Shown: piece by piece, positions 9,251 to 18,292 of the stretch | Numbering within the stretch: position 1 is the first letter of the stretch | Layout of the letters: each line of letters begins with the position of its first letter | From: Rhizobium favelukesii | Lineage (GTDB): Bacteria; Pseudomonadota; Alphaproteobacteria; Rhizobiales; Rhizobiaceae | Direction of reading: 5' to 3' | Length of the DNA stretch: 64,000 nucleotides | Assembly (NCBI RefSeq): GCF_000577275.2 | Contig: NZ_HG916852.1 | Span: 2,917,001-2,981,000 of the forward strand | Program-made: the position numbers and the translations under genes | Notes under the pieces: generated by a model | Databases searched by the model: none | What the model was told of the DNA's origin: nothing | What the model saw: the letters and a program-made list of their open reading frames with translations, nothing else

Positions 9251-9502
9251 TCAGGGGTTGATATCGGCGATGTCACCGTGCCGGACAATGAGCCGCGGCG
9301 ACGACATATCGCCGGTCTCTTCATCGACCATCACGGCATAGGCCGCGACGCCGACGAAACGCGAGGCCATGGAGGTGGCAATCTTCTCCGCGCTGATGGC
9401 ATTCGATGCCTGGCGCATCTCGCCCGGCACCAGATTGCCCCGGTTCTTACGGTACGGGAGCACGATAAATTTCTCAGCATTGGCCACGACGTTATTCCTC
9501 AT
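9251..9502 (-). CDS. Small conserved-looking protein, unknown function
   Basis: An 83-residue protein with no motif I recognise. It has a mixed composition (MASRFVGVAAYAVMVDEETGD) and an acidic C-terminus, with no signal peptide or membrane segment. A GTG at 9487 is an alternative start that would remove five residues. It sits 12 bases before the DUF2161 gene on the same strand, which suggests co-transcription and a related job. Confidence 0.6.
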   Translation of the reverse strand: MRNNVVANAEKFIVLPYRKNRGNLVPGEMRQASNAISAEKIATSMASRFVGVAAYAVMVDEETGDMSSPRLIVRHGDIADINP

Positions 9503-9668
9503 TCATCGTTCCCGAAATGTTCTGATTTGTTGCAGGATGTCAATCAGAACCTGCCGGCTCTCGTCGCTGGTGTCCGAACTGCACACTGTCAAGCCGATGC
9601 GAGGCGAGGAGCGTGGGCGGCACAAAATCGTCCGCGCCGCCAAGGCGGCAGCCGCGCAAGATCGCAGT

Positions 9669-10409
9669 TCACGGCAGATTGTCGGAGACGGCTTCATGAG
9701 CAAATGCGGCCTGATCATTGTGGAGCCACAGGGAAGCTCTGAGCATCCATGGCAGCGCCGTCCACCACCCGGAAACGAGACCGGCCTGACGCAACGCCGT
9801 GGCAGTCCAGGTGTTGCACCCCAGGAAGGCATTGAAATAGCCCTCGGCTTCAAAGAAGGCATCGTTCTCGCCATAGGAGAATCCCGCCAGCGGCATCGGC
9901 TTGTCGACCTGCTTCGCGAAACTGCCGAGAACCAACCCGAGCAGGCGCCGGTATCCCTCCGCGCCGACATCGACTGCCACGACGCTCGGGTGATCGAGCG
10001 GAATGTCGCCGGCCAGCGAAACATGCATCACGGAATTGTCGGGGCTGAAGCACTTGAAGACCGGCATCGCCTTCAGGTCTGCCCAGGTCGGCGTTTCCGA
10101 ATAGAACGACCGGCCTGCCCATCCGAGGATGATGTAGCCAAGGTTCGGGTCGTCCAGATCAAGCGCGCCGTCACGAAGGAAGCCGAACCGCGCAAGAGTG
10201 TCGGCGTCAACCGGCACGGCGATGTCGCTGTGGATCGGATTGCTGAGGACGAGGATGCGATGACGGACATCTCCCGGGGTCGGATCGTCGCGCCAGATCG
10301 GCCTTGGCAATCCGATGCCGGCCGCAGTTGCCGCAGCGATCAGCGCGATGATTTCAGGATCTTCAGGAGCACGCGGCCATCCATAGCCCCGGCGGCATGG
10401 CCACCACAT
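9669..10409 (-). CDS. DUF2459 family protein with doubtful N-terminus
   Basis: Residues from about 50 onward match the DUF2459 (TIGR02117) family: RILVLSNPIHSDIAVPVD, IILGWAGRSFYSETPTW and GCNTWTATALRQAGL, probable peptidase-like active-site regions. The open frame begins at an ATG at 10409 that lies in the loop of a 14-bp hairpin, and its first 18 residues are implausible. In another frame an ATG at 10384 encodes MDGRVLLKIL, which would join IIALIAAATAAGIGLP as a normal membrane anchor if one base were added in the TTT run at 10352-10354. I therefore suspect a one-base frameshift at the 5' end. The protein would then be anchored in the inner membrane facing the periplasm. Function unknown. 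Confidence 0.7.
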   Translation of the reverse strand: MWWPCRRGYGWPRAPEDPEIIALIAAATAAGIGLPRPIWRDDPTPGDVRHRILVLSNPIHSDIAVPVDADTLARFGFLRDGALDLDDPNLGYIILGWAGRSFYSETPTWADLKAMPVFKCFSPDNSVMHVSLAGDIPLDHPSVVAVDVGAEGYRRLLGLVLGSFAKQVDKPMPLAGFSYGENDAFFEAEGYFNAFLGCNTWTATALRQAGLVSGWWTALPWMLRASLWLHNDQAAFAHEAVSDNLP

Positions 10410-10423
10410 TGGCCATGCCGCCG
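10390..10423. repeat. 14-bp perfect inverted repeat
   Basis: CGGCGGCATGGCCA (10390-10403) and its exact complement (10410-10423) flank a 6-base loop between trpE(G) and the DUF2459 gene. It may end trpE(G) transcription, but no T-run follows. Confidence 0.6.
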
Positions 10424-10467
10424 ATTATCTCCAAGGAGGCCGAGACGGCCTCGCCTGAAGCGTCGTC

Positions 10468-12657
10468 TCAGGCCGCCTTTGTCTTTGCCTTGCGCGACAG
10501 ATGGGCGACGACGTTCTCGATCATCCGCATGCCGGCATCGCCGCCAAGCGTCATGATCGATTCCGGGTGGAACTGCACGGCCGCAATCGGTTCCTTGTCG
10601 TGCTCGATGCCCATGATCGTGCCGTCTTCGCTTTCCGCCGTGATGATAAAATCACGCGGCAAGGTCGAGGGATCGGCGAAGATCGAGTGATAGCGGCCGA
10701 CCGTCACCTCCTTGCCGAGGCCGGAGAAGACGATGCCCGGTTCCAGCACACGGATGCGCGACGGCTTGCCGTGCATCGGCAGCGCCAGATGGCGGAGTTC
10801 GCCGCCATAGGCCTCGGCCAGCGCCTGCAGTCCGAGGCAGACGCCGAAGATCGGCAGGTTGCGCGCCCGCGCCTTCTTGATCGTCGCCTTGCAATCGAAA
10901 TCCTTCGGATTGCCGGGACCCGGCGACAGCACGACCAGATCCGGATCCAGCCGGTCGAAGATCTCGTCCGGCACCGGCGTGCGAACCGTCGAAACGGTCG
11001 CGCCGGTCTGGCGGAAGTAGTTGGCCAGCGTATGTACGAAGCTGTCCTCGTGATCAACAAGCAGGATATTGACGCCCTTGCCGACGGCAGCGACGTCGCG
11101 GCTGACCTTGCCGGAGTTGCCGGCCCTGGCATCGCGGATGGCGGAAAGCATGGCGGAGGCCTTCAGTTCGGTTTCGGCTTCTTCTTCGTGCGGATCGGAA
11201 TCGTTGAGCAAGGTCGCCCCTGCCCTGACCTCCGCGATCCCGTCCTTGATCCGAACCGTGCGCAGCGTCAGGCCAGTGTTCATGTCGCCGTTGAAGCCGA
11301 CCATGCCGATCGCCCCGCCGTACCAGGCGCGCGGGCTCTTCTCATGGCTTTCAATGAAGCGCATCGCCCAGAGCTTCGGCGCGCCGGTTACCGTCACGGC
11401 CCAGGCGTGGCTGAGGAAGCCGTCAAAAGCGTCCATGTCGTCGCGCAGCCGGCCCTCGATGTGGTCGACGGTGTGGATCAAGCGCGAATACATCTCGATC
11501 TGGCGGCGGCCGATGACCTTCACCGAGCCGGGTTCGCAAACGCGGCTCTTGTCATTGCGGTCGACGTCCGAGCACATCGTCAGCTCGGATTCGTCCTTCT
11601 TGGAATTCAGAAGCTTCAGGATCTGCTCGCTATCGGCGATCGGGTCCTCGCCACGCTTGATCGTGCCCGAGATCGGGCAGGTCTCGATGCGTCGGCCGGA
11701 CACACGCACGAACATTTCAGGCGAGGCGCCGACCAGATACTCCTGGTTTCCAAGATTGATGAAGAAGGAATAGGGCGACGGGTTGATCGCCTTCAGGCGC
11801 TTGGAAATGTCGGACGGCTTGCTGTCGCAGCGCTCCATGAATTTCTGGCCGGGCACCACCTCGAAGAGATCACCTTTGCGGAAGCTTTCCTTGGCCTTCA
11901 CCACCAACTCGGCATACTCGCCGGGGCGATGGTCGCTCTTCGGCGGAATGACGTTGGTGCGCTGGAACGGCTCGGCCGGAATGTCGCCCGCCTTGTCCTC
12001 GGTCGAAAGCCCGCTCTTTTCGAAATCGTAACGGTCGATCCAGGCCTTGGCAGAGTAGTTGTCGACGACGAGGATTTCATCCGGCAGATAGAGAACCATG
12101 TCGCGCTGGTCGGACGGGCGCGTCAGCTTCAGGTCGATTGCATCGAACTGGAAGGCAAGGTCGTAGCCGAAGGCGCCATAAAAGCCGAGGTTCGCATCCG
12201 CCTGCGAATGGAAGAGATCGGTGATAGCGCGCAGCACCGTGAAGATCGTCGGGATCTTCGAGCGTTCTTCCTCGGTAAAGGCGCGCTCCGGCGTCTTCAC
12301 CGTCAAATCGAGGCGCCGCGCCGTGGAGGCGCCGAGCACCAGATCGGAGACCGTCTTCAAGCGCTCGGTAATGAAGGAGAGGATCACCTCACCGCGCTCG
12401 TTGTAGGCCTCGATCCAAACGTCGCGGCCATGGCAAGAAATCCCGAGTGGCGGATCGACGACGGCAGTGTCCCAGCGGGTATAACGGCCCGGATATTCGT
12501 AGTTCGACGAAAACACGGCGCCGCGGCGCTCGTCGAGCTTGTCGATATAAGAGGAGACCGCATCGGCATAGGGGATCGCCCGCCGCTGCCGGGTGACGGT
12601 AATCCCGCCCCGCGTCTCGTAGATTTCCGCTCCGTCATCCCGAAGGATCGTTACCAT
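10468..12657 (-). CDS. trpE(G): Fused anthranilate synthase, components I and II
   Basis: The 729-residue enzyme converts chorismate and glutamine to anthranilate, the first step of tryptophan synthesis. Residues up to about 510 are the TrpE chorismate-binding domain ([53 protein letters not shown]). After a short linker the TrpG amidotransferase follows: [15 protein letters not shown], then Cys607 in GVCLGLQ and His697-Glu699 in QFHPES. The fusion of the two subunits is typical of rhizobia. Expression is controlled by the trpL attenuator upstream. The gene stands apart from other trp genes, as expected for this group. Confidence 0.98.
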   Translation of the reverse strand: MVTILRDDGAEIYETRGGITVTRQRRAIPYADAVSSYIDKLDERRGAVFSSNYEYPGRYTRWDTAVVDPPLGISCHGRDVWIEAYNERGEVILSFITERLKTVSDLVLGASTARRLDLTVKTPERAFTEEERSKIPTIFTVLRAITDLFHSQADANLGFYGAFGYDLAFQFDAIDLKLTRPSDQRDMVLYLPDEILVVDNYSAKAWIDRYDFEKSGLSTEDKAGDIPAEPFQRTNVIPPKSDHRPGEYAELVVKAKESFRKGDLFEVVPGQKFMERCDSKPSDISKRLKAINPSPYSFFINLGNQEYLVGASPEMFVRVSGRRIETCPISGTIKRGEDPIADSEQILKLLNSKKDESELTMCSDVDRNDKSRVCEPGSVKVIGRRQIEMYSRLIHTVDHIEGRLRDDMDAFDGFLSHAWAVTVTGAPKLWAMRFIESHEKSPRAWYGGAIGMVGFNGDMNTGLTLRTVRIKDGIAEVRAGATLLNDSDPHEEEAETELKASAMLSAIRDARAGNSGKVSRDVAAVGKGVNILLVDHEDSFVHTLANYFRQTGATVSTVRTPVPDEIFDRLDPDLVVLSPGPGNPKDFDCKATIKKARARNLPIFGVCLGLQALAEAYGGELRHLALPMHGKPSRIRVLEPGIVFSGLGKEVTVGRYHSIFADPSTLPRDFIITAESEDGTIMGIEHDKEPIAAVQFHPESIMTLGGDAGMRMIENVVAHLSRKAKTKAA

Positions 12658-12699
12658 TGTTCCACTCCGTTATCGGGGCCCGGATGACAGGCAGCCTTA

Positions 12700-12736
12700 A
12701 AAACAAAAAAGCCGCCTGGCGTTTTCCGGGCGGCTC
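12700..12736 (-). terminator. trp attenuator terminator
   Basis: On the minus strand GAGCCGCCCGG and CCAGGCGGC form a stem followed by TTTTTTGTTTTT. The 5' arm can instead pair with GGCGGCCTC just after the trpL stop, giving the competing antiterminator. This is the classical ribosome-mediated attenuation layout. Confidence 0.9.
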
Positions 12737-12772
12737 ACTCGTCGTCTTTGGACACGATTGGTCGAGGCCGCC

Positions 12773-12817
12773 TCAGCGAGCCCACCACCAAACTGCAATG
12801 TTCAAGGACGTGTTCAT
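12773..12817 (-). CDS. trpL: trp leader peptide
   Basis: A 14-residue peptide MNTSLNIAVWWWAR with three tandem Trp codons ends 37 bases before the attenuator hairpin. It closely resembles the S. meliloti trpL peptide. The predicted transcription start coincides with the A of the ATG, so the message is probably leaderless, as described for S. meliloti. There the terminated leader RNA and the released peptide also act in trans; whether this holds here is inference. Confidence 0.93.
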   Translation of the reverse strand: MNTSLNIAVWWWAR

Positions 12818-12825
12818 GGGCGAAA

Positions 12826-12854
12826 TTGTTAGCGTGAGATCGGATCGAGCGCAA
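12826..12854 (-). promoter_or_regulatory. Promoter of trpL-trpE(G)
   Basis: TTGCGC (12854-12849) and TAACAA (12831-12826) with a 17-base spacer. The distance from the -10 box to the trpL ATG is 8 bases, which leaves no room for a ribosome binding site. Confidence 0.6.
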
Positions 12855-12872
12855 GAGCCGAATCCGGGAATG

Positions 12873-12897
12873 AAAAAGGGCGGCCCAATGGCCGCCC
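12873..12897 (-). terminator. Terminator of the haem receptor gene
   Basis: On the minus strand GGGCGGCC and GGCCGCCC form an 8-bp stem followed by TTTTT, 22 bases after the receptor stop codon. Confidence 0.85.
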
Positions 12898-12919
12898 TCC
12901 ACATCTTAATGCCACTGGT

Positions 12920-15043
12920 TCAGAATCTGGCCTTGGCTGTCACCATGAAGGTACGACCGCGACCGGTGTCGATCGCCGTGCTCTGGATCGTGCTGGAAGC
13001 CGGCGTGTAGGTCTTGTCGAAGACGTTCGTCACGCTCGCCGTCAATTCCAGACCATTTTCCCACTTGTAGTTGGCAAAGAGGTCGACAACGCCATAGCCA
13101 CTCATGAATCGTGGGCGCCCGGCATTCGTTGCATTGATTTGCCCGATGTCAGCCTTTCCGGCAGCGTAGAGGCGCGTGCCGAGTGTCAGGCGTTGATCTT
13201 CAAGGAAGCGCCCACCGAGGGTACCGCTGAAGATGTTTTCCGGAAGATAGCTCTGCACACCGAAGCCGTTGACCTGCGACGGAAGATTGGTATCGGTATG
13301 GGTATAGGCAAGATCGCCGAAGACGAAGCCCGCGTCGTACGCCGCCTGGATTTCAATGCCGCGAACGTTTGACGTACCGGGGTTGTTGACGAAGAAGGTC
13401 TGCCTGCCGCCTCCGGCAAACGCACCGGTGATGTAGTTGTCGATGTTGTCGTTGAAGTAGTTGGCTTTGAAGCGGAAGCTGTCGCCTGCATCCAGAATGC
13501 CATCCAGCTTGATGTTGGCGCCGACTTCCCAGCCCTTGGAGGTTTCCGGCTCCAGGAAAGGATTCGGGAAAAAGGTCTGGCCGGTAGAACCGGGGTGTGA
13601 GCCGCCAGCGAAGGTTTCATTGAGGGTCGGCGCGCGCTGGGTCTCAGCATACGTCACATAAGGCTGGAACCACTCGGTCGGATTCAGCGCAAAGGTGACA
13701 CTGGGGTCCAGGCGCCCGTCGGACTTATCGACGCTATAAGGACCGGCCGGCATGCCCAGCGGATTGCCTGCGACGACAGAACCCGAACCGTCAAGATTGA
13801 AATGATTGTAGCGCAGGCCAAGCGTCAGATCCGCCATGCCGTAGGTCAACGTGGTTGTGTCGAAGACGCCGAGGATGCCGCTCTTGCCGCTACCGTTGAC
13901 GCCACCCAAGGGCTGCGTCCGGCTGTTGATCACGTCGTAATCGTCGCGGAAATACTCGACACCATAGTTCGTGGAGACGGCGACGTCGCCAATGTCGAAT
14001 TTGGAGGTGTTGGAAACGTCGAAGCCAATCCCGGTATCGGTAATCCGGCGACCGGCGGCCGCACCGCCGCCCGTGGCGTTCGTGTCATATTTCATCTCAA
14101 GGTGGTTGTAGTAAAAGTCCGTCTTGAAATCGATCAGCTCGTTGTCGCTGGGCGTATAGGCGTAGCTCGCGGCAAACGTCTTGTTCTTCACGTTCTGGAA
14201 ATAGGAATTCGCGAAGAAGTCGTTGTCGTAGGTGATGCCGCCGAATTTGATCGTGTTTTCCGCATTCGGCGTAATCTCAGCCTTCAGCATGCCGGAAAGC
14301 AGATCCTGCTCGGTGAAAGGCACGGTAACGCCGTCGCCGTTCTCGTAGTTGCCCGGATCGCTCTTGCTGATACCGCCAAGGACGGCAAAGACATCATTGA
14401 ACCGATAGGCGCCAATGGCCGATTCGGACCAACCAAGTTCGTTGGTTCCGACCGTCGCTGAGACGATACCACCGTAGTTCTTGTCGCCCTGGATCAGATC
14501 ATCGATCTCGTAGGTTCGGAAATTGACTGTCCCGGCCAGTGCACCGCCGCCGATACCGGTGACTGCACCGCGGGTCACGTCGATGCCTGCCAGGAAGGCT
14601 GGATCCACATAGGTAAATCCTTGCGCCTCGTGGCCGGTGAAGCGGAAATTCTGGCGAACGCCATCGATCGACATGTTGACGCGGCCGGAGCCTTCGAAGC
14701 CGCGAATGTTCACGGCCACCCCCGGGTTCTGAGGATTGTTGGCCGTCGACGTTCCGGGAACACTGCGCAGCAGATCATCAGTGCCCTGACCGGACTGGAG
14801 GTTGATCTGGTCCGCGGTGACCGTGCTGAAAGGACCCGCCTTGTTGTAGGGATCGTTGGCCGCCTGCCGGCTGCCCTTCACGATGATTGGCGAGAGGAAG
14901 GTATCGCCCTCGTTCTTGGCCTTCTGCTCTTCGGCCGTCTGGGCAGTCGAAGGCGCGCTTTGCGCAAAAGCGATGGCGCAAGGCAAAACAATGGCGAGTG
15001 TTGTGCAGGCGAGTAGAACCGAGCGCGAGTGCCGGACGATCAT
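12920..15043 (-). CDS. hmuR: TonB-dependent haem/haemoglobin receptor (ShmR/HmuR type)
   Basis: The 707-residue outer-membrane receptor takes up haem-bound iron with energy from TonB-ExbBD. Residues 1-27 are a signal peptide ending AIAFAQ. The plug domain spans roughly 50-165 (TDDLLRSVPGTSTANNPQNPG, VAVNIRGFEGSGRVNMSIDGV), and the rest is a 22-strand barrel ending in the aromatic FMVTAKARF. QRAPTLNE near residue 468 resembles the FRAP box and FFPNPFLEPETSKGWE the NPNL box of haem receptors. A TGA-N9-TCA iron box overlaps its promoter, pointing to repression by RirA in iron-rich cells. Its position next to trpE(G) is what I recall for S. meliloti shmR. Confidence 0.9.
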   Translation of the reverse strand: MIVRHSRSVLLACTTLAIVLPCAIAFAQSAPSTAQTAEEQKAKNEGDTFLSPIIVKGSRQAANDPYNKAGPFSTVTADQINLQSGQGTDDLLRSVPGTSTANNPQNPGVAVNIRGFEGSGRVNMSIDGVRQNFRFTGHEAQGFTYVDPAFLAGIDVTRGAVTGIGGGALAGTVNFRTYEIDDLIQGDKNYGGIVSATVGTNELGWSESAIGAYRFNDVFAVLGGISKSDPGNYENGDGVTVPFTEQDLLSGMLKAEITPNAENTIKFGGITYDNDFFANSYFQNVKNKTFAASYAYTPSDNELIDFKTDFYYNHLEMKYDTNATGGGAAAGRRITDTGIGFDVSNTSKFDIGDVAVSTNYGVEYFRDDYDVINSRTQPLGGVNGSGKSGILGVFDTTTLTYGMADLTLGLRYNHFNLDGSGSVVAGNPLGMPAGPYSVDKSDGRLDPSVTFALNPTEWFQPYVTYAETQRAPTLNETFAGGSHPGSTGQTFFPNPFLEPETSKGWEVGANIKLDGILDAGDSFRFKANYFNDNIDNYITGAFAGGGRQTFFVNNPGTSNVRGIEIQAAYDAGFVFGDLAYTHTDTNLPSQVNGFGVQSYLPENIFSGTLGGRFLEDQRLTLGTRLYAAGKADIGQINATNAGRPRFMSGYGVVDLFANYKWENGLELTASVTNVFDKTYTPASSTIQSTAIDTGRGRTFMVTAKARF

Positions 15044-15152
15044 GAAATCAACCCCTTGAGAAAAATATCCACCGGGCTGGCTGGTCGTGACGCGGTTGCG
15101 TTCTCGATGGGCTGGCTAGGCTTTCTGGCGACGTTTTTCGCCTTCTTTTTGC

Positions 15153-15181
15153 CGCATAAAAAACATGAGTTTAATTGTCAA
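15153..15181 (-). promoter_or_regulatory. Promoter of hmuR
   Basis: A perfect TTGACA (15181-15176), 17-base spacer and TATGCG (15158-15153) lie about 110 bases before the receptor start. The -35 box is part of the iron box. Confidence 0.6.
15166..15180. promoter_or_regulatory. Iron-responsive (IRO/RirA) box
   Basis: TGA-N9-TCA with an AT-rich centre (TGAGTTTAATTGTCA) matches the RirA-type IRO motif described for rhizobia. It covers the -35 element of the hmuR promoter, an ideal position for repression. Confidence 0.7.
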
Positions 15182-15308
15182 TATATCGGGAGCCAGTTAT
15201 CTTGATTTAATAAATCATATTTTCATCGTAGCGATCAACGTTGCGATATTGCAACGAAAACCGCATCCGCACGTTCCCCTCCCGGGTCAACATACAACGG
15301 GTGGATGC

Positions 15309-16160
15309 GTGAAGAATATCATCGTGATTCTATCGGCACTGGGCTGCATCGGGCTTTTGACCGACGCACGTCTGCCGGACGAGGGCCCTTTTCCGGCGGT
15401 CCGTCCAGGTCAATCCAATACTGCAGCGCCCACCCCGCAACTTCCCCCGATACCTGAACCGAAACCGGAGCGAAGCGATGCTGACACGCCGCCCGCCAAA
15501 CAGGGGCCTCCCGATTTTTCCAACCAGCCGGAAAAGCAGGGGCCGAAACTTCCCTCGCAGCAGACGCTGGAAGAGCAGCATCTGACGATCGCCGCAGAGA
15601 GCGATGCCGAGCATTCGGAATGTGAGAGGGAGCTTCAGGTCCTCGGCGTTGTCTTCAAGGATATCGCGCGCATCGACGATGGCAACGGCTGCGGAATCGA
15701 CAAACCGATCAAGGTTTCCGAGGCTTTGCCGGGAATCAAATTGAAGCCCGAGGCGGTGTTTCGCTGTCCTGTCGCTCTCGCCTTGGCCCGCTGGATGAAG
15801 GAAAGCGTCATCCCGGCGGCAAGCGTCGCCGCAAAAGACCAGGGCCACATCGTCGCCGTCAATCAGGCGTCCTCCTATATCTGCCGCCTGCGCAATGGCG
15901 CGGAAATCGGCAAGGTTTCCGAGCACGCGCGCGGCAATGCGGTCGACATTGCAAGCTTCAGCTTCGAAAAAGGCAAGGACGTCGCCGTTCAGCCGCGCCG
16001 GGAGGATCCAACGCTGATCGGCGCCTTCCAGCGGACGATCAGCGCCGCCGGCTGCCTCTACTTCACGACGGTGCTGGACCCTGAAAGTGACGCAGCCCAC
16101 GAAACGCACTTCCACCTCGACGTGTTGGAGCGGAACGGAGGATATCGCTACTGTCATTAG
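15309..16160 (+). CDS. Extensin-like C-terminal domain protein (secreted or anchored)
   Basis: The 283-residue protein has an N-terminal hydrophobic signal (KNIIVILSALGCIGLL), then a Pro- and Lys-rich linker to about residue 90, and a C-terminal extensin-like domain. The domain shows CPVALALARWM, SYICRLRNG, EHARGNAVDIASF and HETHFHLDV; the HxxGxAxDI and HFH motifs are like the zinc sites of LAS peptidases that act on peptidoglycan. The start is GTG 15309; an in-frame extension to 15165 would run through the haem-receptor promoter. A Cys in LGCIGLL could be a lipoprotein cysteine. The peptidoglycan role is inference from the fold. Confidence 0.82.
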   Translation: MKNIIVILSALGCIGLLTDARLPDEGPFPAVRPGQSNTAAPTPQLPPIPEPKPERSDADTPPAKQGPPDFSNQPEKQGPKLPSQQTLEEQHLTIAAESDAEHSECERELQVLGVVFKDIARIDDGNGCGIDKPIKVSEALPGIKLKPEAVFRCPVALALARWMKESVIPAASVAAKDQGHIVAVNQASSYICRLRNGAEIGKVSEHARGNAVDIASFSFEKGKDVAVQPRREDPTLIGAFQRTISAAGCLYFTTVLDPESDAAHETHFHLDVLERNGGYRYCH

Positions 16161-16297
16161 CGCGCCGTGCGTTCGAATGGGCGCACAAAGGACGCTCTAA
16201 CTCTTTGAGCCCCCGCATCGTGCTTTCCGAAAATCGATTCCGATTTTTTCGCCGATGCTGTAGCTGGCGTCGCCACCTTAAAGGCGGATGTACCGGT

Positions 16298-16555
16298 TCA
16301 ATGACCTGCGCGCCGCGTGCAGACATAGGGTTTCTTGATGCAGGCGATCGTCGGCGTCGAACAAGCGGCTTTGCCATCGACCACGGCGCAGGTCGAACAC
16401 TGATCGCTAAATTCCATGCAATCGGGATGACCCTTCATGAAATCGGCCATGCTTTCGGCAACCGCCTGCTCGTCGGCCATAGCGCTGTTGGCGAGCAGCA
16501 AAAGGACCGCGGCCGCTGCGAAAGCACAGCGTCGAGTATAGCCACAGAGCGACAT
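16298..16555 (-). CDS. Small secreted cysteine-rich protein
   Basis: An 85-residue protein starting MSLCGYTRRCAFAAAAVLL with a clear signal peptide ending near SAMA. The mature part of about 58 residues has six cysteines (HPDC, DQC, STC, AAC, IAC, YVC), enough for three disulfides, and a basic C-terminus. I chose ATG 16555 because it places the signal peptide at the N-terminus; an upstream ATG at 16588 is in frame. The family is not recognised. It is probably periplasmic or secreted. Confidence 0.6.
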   Translation of the reverse strand: MSLCGYTRRCAFAAAAVLLLLANSAMADEQAVAESMADFMKGHPDCMEFSDQCSTCAVVDGKAACSTPTIACIKKPYVCTRRAGH

Positions 16556-16612
16556 CGTCGTTTCCAATCCAAGCCGGGCGAACCGCACTAACGCCTTGCG
16601 TTGCTGAAAGGT

Positions 16613-18292
16613 TCAGAACAACCCCTCGATATAGCCCTGATCATTGAGGTAGATCCGCTCCGCCGAGGGCGATCTCGGCAGGCCGGGCATGGTCATGATT
16701 TCGCCGGTGATTGCGACCACGAAGCCGGCCCCCGCCGAGAGGCGGACTTCGCGCACCGGCACGATATGTCCTTCTGGCGCGCCGCGCAGGTTCGGATCGG
16801 TCGAAAAGGAGTATTGTGTCTTGGCCATGCAGACCGGCAGGTGCCCGTAACCCTGCTCCTCCCAGGCCAGCAGCTGGTCTCTCACAGCCTTGTCCGCCGT
16901 CACCTCGCCCGCGTGATAGATCTTCGAGGCCACGATCTCGATCTTCTCGAACAGGGAGACATCGTCGGGATAGAGCGGCTCGAATCTCGACTGTCCCGAT
17001 TCCGCAAGTTCGACCACCTTGTAGGCAAGCTCCTCGATGCCGGCAGAACCCTCGGCCCAGTGCCGGCACAGGATCGCCTCCGCCCCCAGGCGGGAGACAT
17101 ACTCCCTCACCGCTGCGACTTCCGCATCCGTATCCGAGACAAAATGATTGATGGCGACGACGACGGGAACGCCGAACTTGCGAACATTGGCGATATGGCG
17201 GCCGAGGTTGGAGCAGCCCTTCTTCAGCGCGGCGACATTCTCCGTTCCGAGATCGTCCTTCCTCACCCCGCCATTCATCTTGAGCGCGCGCACCGTCGCA
17301 ACGATGACGGCGGCATCGGGCTTCAATCCGGCTTTGCGGCATTTGATATCGAAGAATTTCTCGGCACCGAGATCCGCACCGAAACCCGCTTCGGTCACGA
17401 CGTAGTCGCCGAGCTTCAACGCCGTCTTGGTGGCGATCACCGAGTTGCAGCCATGCGCGATATTGGCAAAGGGGCCTCCATGCACGAAGGCCGGATTGTT
17501 TTCCAATGTCTGGACGAGGTTGGGCTGCATGGCATCCTTCAGGAGAACCGCCATCGCGCCGTCCGCCTTCAAGTCGCGGGCATAGACGGCCGTTTTGTCG
17601 CGGCGGTAGCCGACGATGATATTGCCGAGACGCTCCTCCAGATCGTTGAGATCCCTGGCGAGGCAGAGAATGGCCATCACCTCGGAAGCCACCGTGATGT
17701 CGAAGCCGTTCTGCCTGGGAAAGCCGTTGGCGACGCCGCCCAGCGAGGAGACCATCTCGCGCAGCGCACGGTCGTTCATGTCCATCACGCGCCGCCACGT
17801 GACGCGCCTGAGATCGATATCCTGTTCGTTGCCCCAATAGATGTGATTGTCGATCATCGCGGCAAGCAGGTTATGGGCGGAGGTGATGGCGTGGAAATCG
17901 CCGGTGAAATGCAGGTTGATGTCCTCCATCGGAATGACCTGCGCATAGCCGCCGCCCGCAGCGCCGCCCTTCACCCCGAAGCATGGTCCGAGCGAAGCCT
18001 CGCGGATGCAGACGATGGCCTTCTTGCCGATCCGGTTCAGCCCATCGCCGAGGCCGACGGTCGTCGTCGTCTTGCCCTCGCCTGCCGGTGTCGGATTGAT
18101 TGCCGTGACGAGGATCAGCTTGCCATCGGGCTTCTCTGCCTGCGCGGCAATGAATTGGGCGCTGAGCTTGGCCTTGTCATGCCCGTATGGCGCCAGTTGC
18201 TCGGCCGGAATGCCGAGCTTTGCACCGATTTCGAAGATCGGCTTCTTATCCGCCGCGCGCGCGATCTCGATGTCGGATTTGTATGGTGCCAT
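16613..18292 (-). CDS. fhs: Formate-tetrahydrofolate ligase
   Basis: The 559-residue enzyme makes 10-formyl-tetrahydrofolate from formate, THF and ATP. It shows the P-loop-like [19 protein letters not shown] near residue 70, the conserved [16 protein letters not shown], and [16 protein letters not shown]. Length is normal for the family. The start ATG 18292 ([13 protein letters not shown]) was preferred over an extension to 18403. The gene is monocistronic, between a small secreted protein gene and the LuxR regulator, and supplies one-carbon units for purine synthesis and formyl-Met-tRNA. Confidence 0.97.
   Translation of the reverse strand: MAPYKSDIEIARAADKKPIFEIGAKLGIPAEQLAPYGHDKAKLSAQFIAAQAEKPDGKLILVTAINPTPAGEGKTTTTVGLGDGLNRIGKKAIVCIREASLGPCFGVKGGAAGGGYAQVIPMEDINLHFTGDFHAITSAHNLLAAMIDNHIYWGNEQDIDLRRVTWRRVMDMNDRALREMVSSLGGVANGFPRQNGFDITVASEVMAILCLARDLNDLEERLGNIIVGYRRDKTAVYARDLKADGAMAVLLKDAMQPNLVQTLENNPAFVHGGPFANIAHGCNSVIATKTALKLGDYVVTEAGFGADLGAEKFFDIKCRKAGLKPDAAVIVATVRALKMNGGVRKDDLGTENVAALKKGCSNLGRHIANVRKFGVPVVVAINHFVSDTDAEVAAVREYVSRLGAEAILCRHWAEGSAGIEELAYKVVELAESGQSRFEPLYPDDVSLFEKIEIVASKIYHAGEVTADKAVRDQLLAWEEQGYGHLPVCMAKTQYSFSTDPNLRGAPEGHIVPVREVRLSAGAGFVVAITGEIMTMPGLPRSPSAERIYLNDQGYIEGLF

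Noticed and set aside
9484..9510. GGAAC-N16-CGTC as EcfG general-stress promoter
   Set aside because: The -10 part would lie inside the coding start of the small gene, leaving no room for a message start.
10501..12687. 728-codon open frame on the plus strand
   Set aside because: It lies opposite trpE(G) and its composition is that of an antisense shadow of a GC-rich gene.
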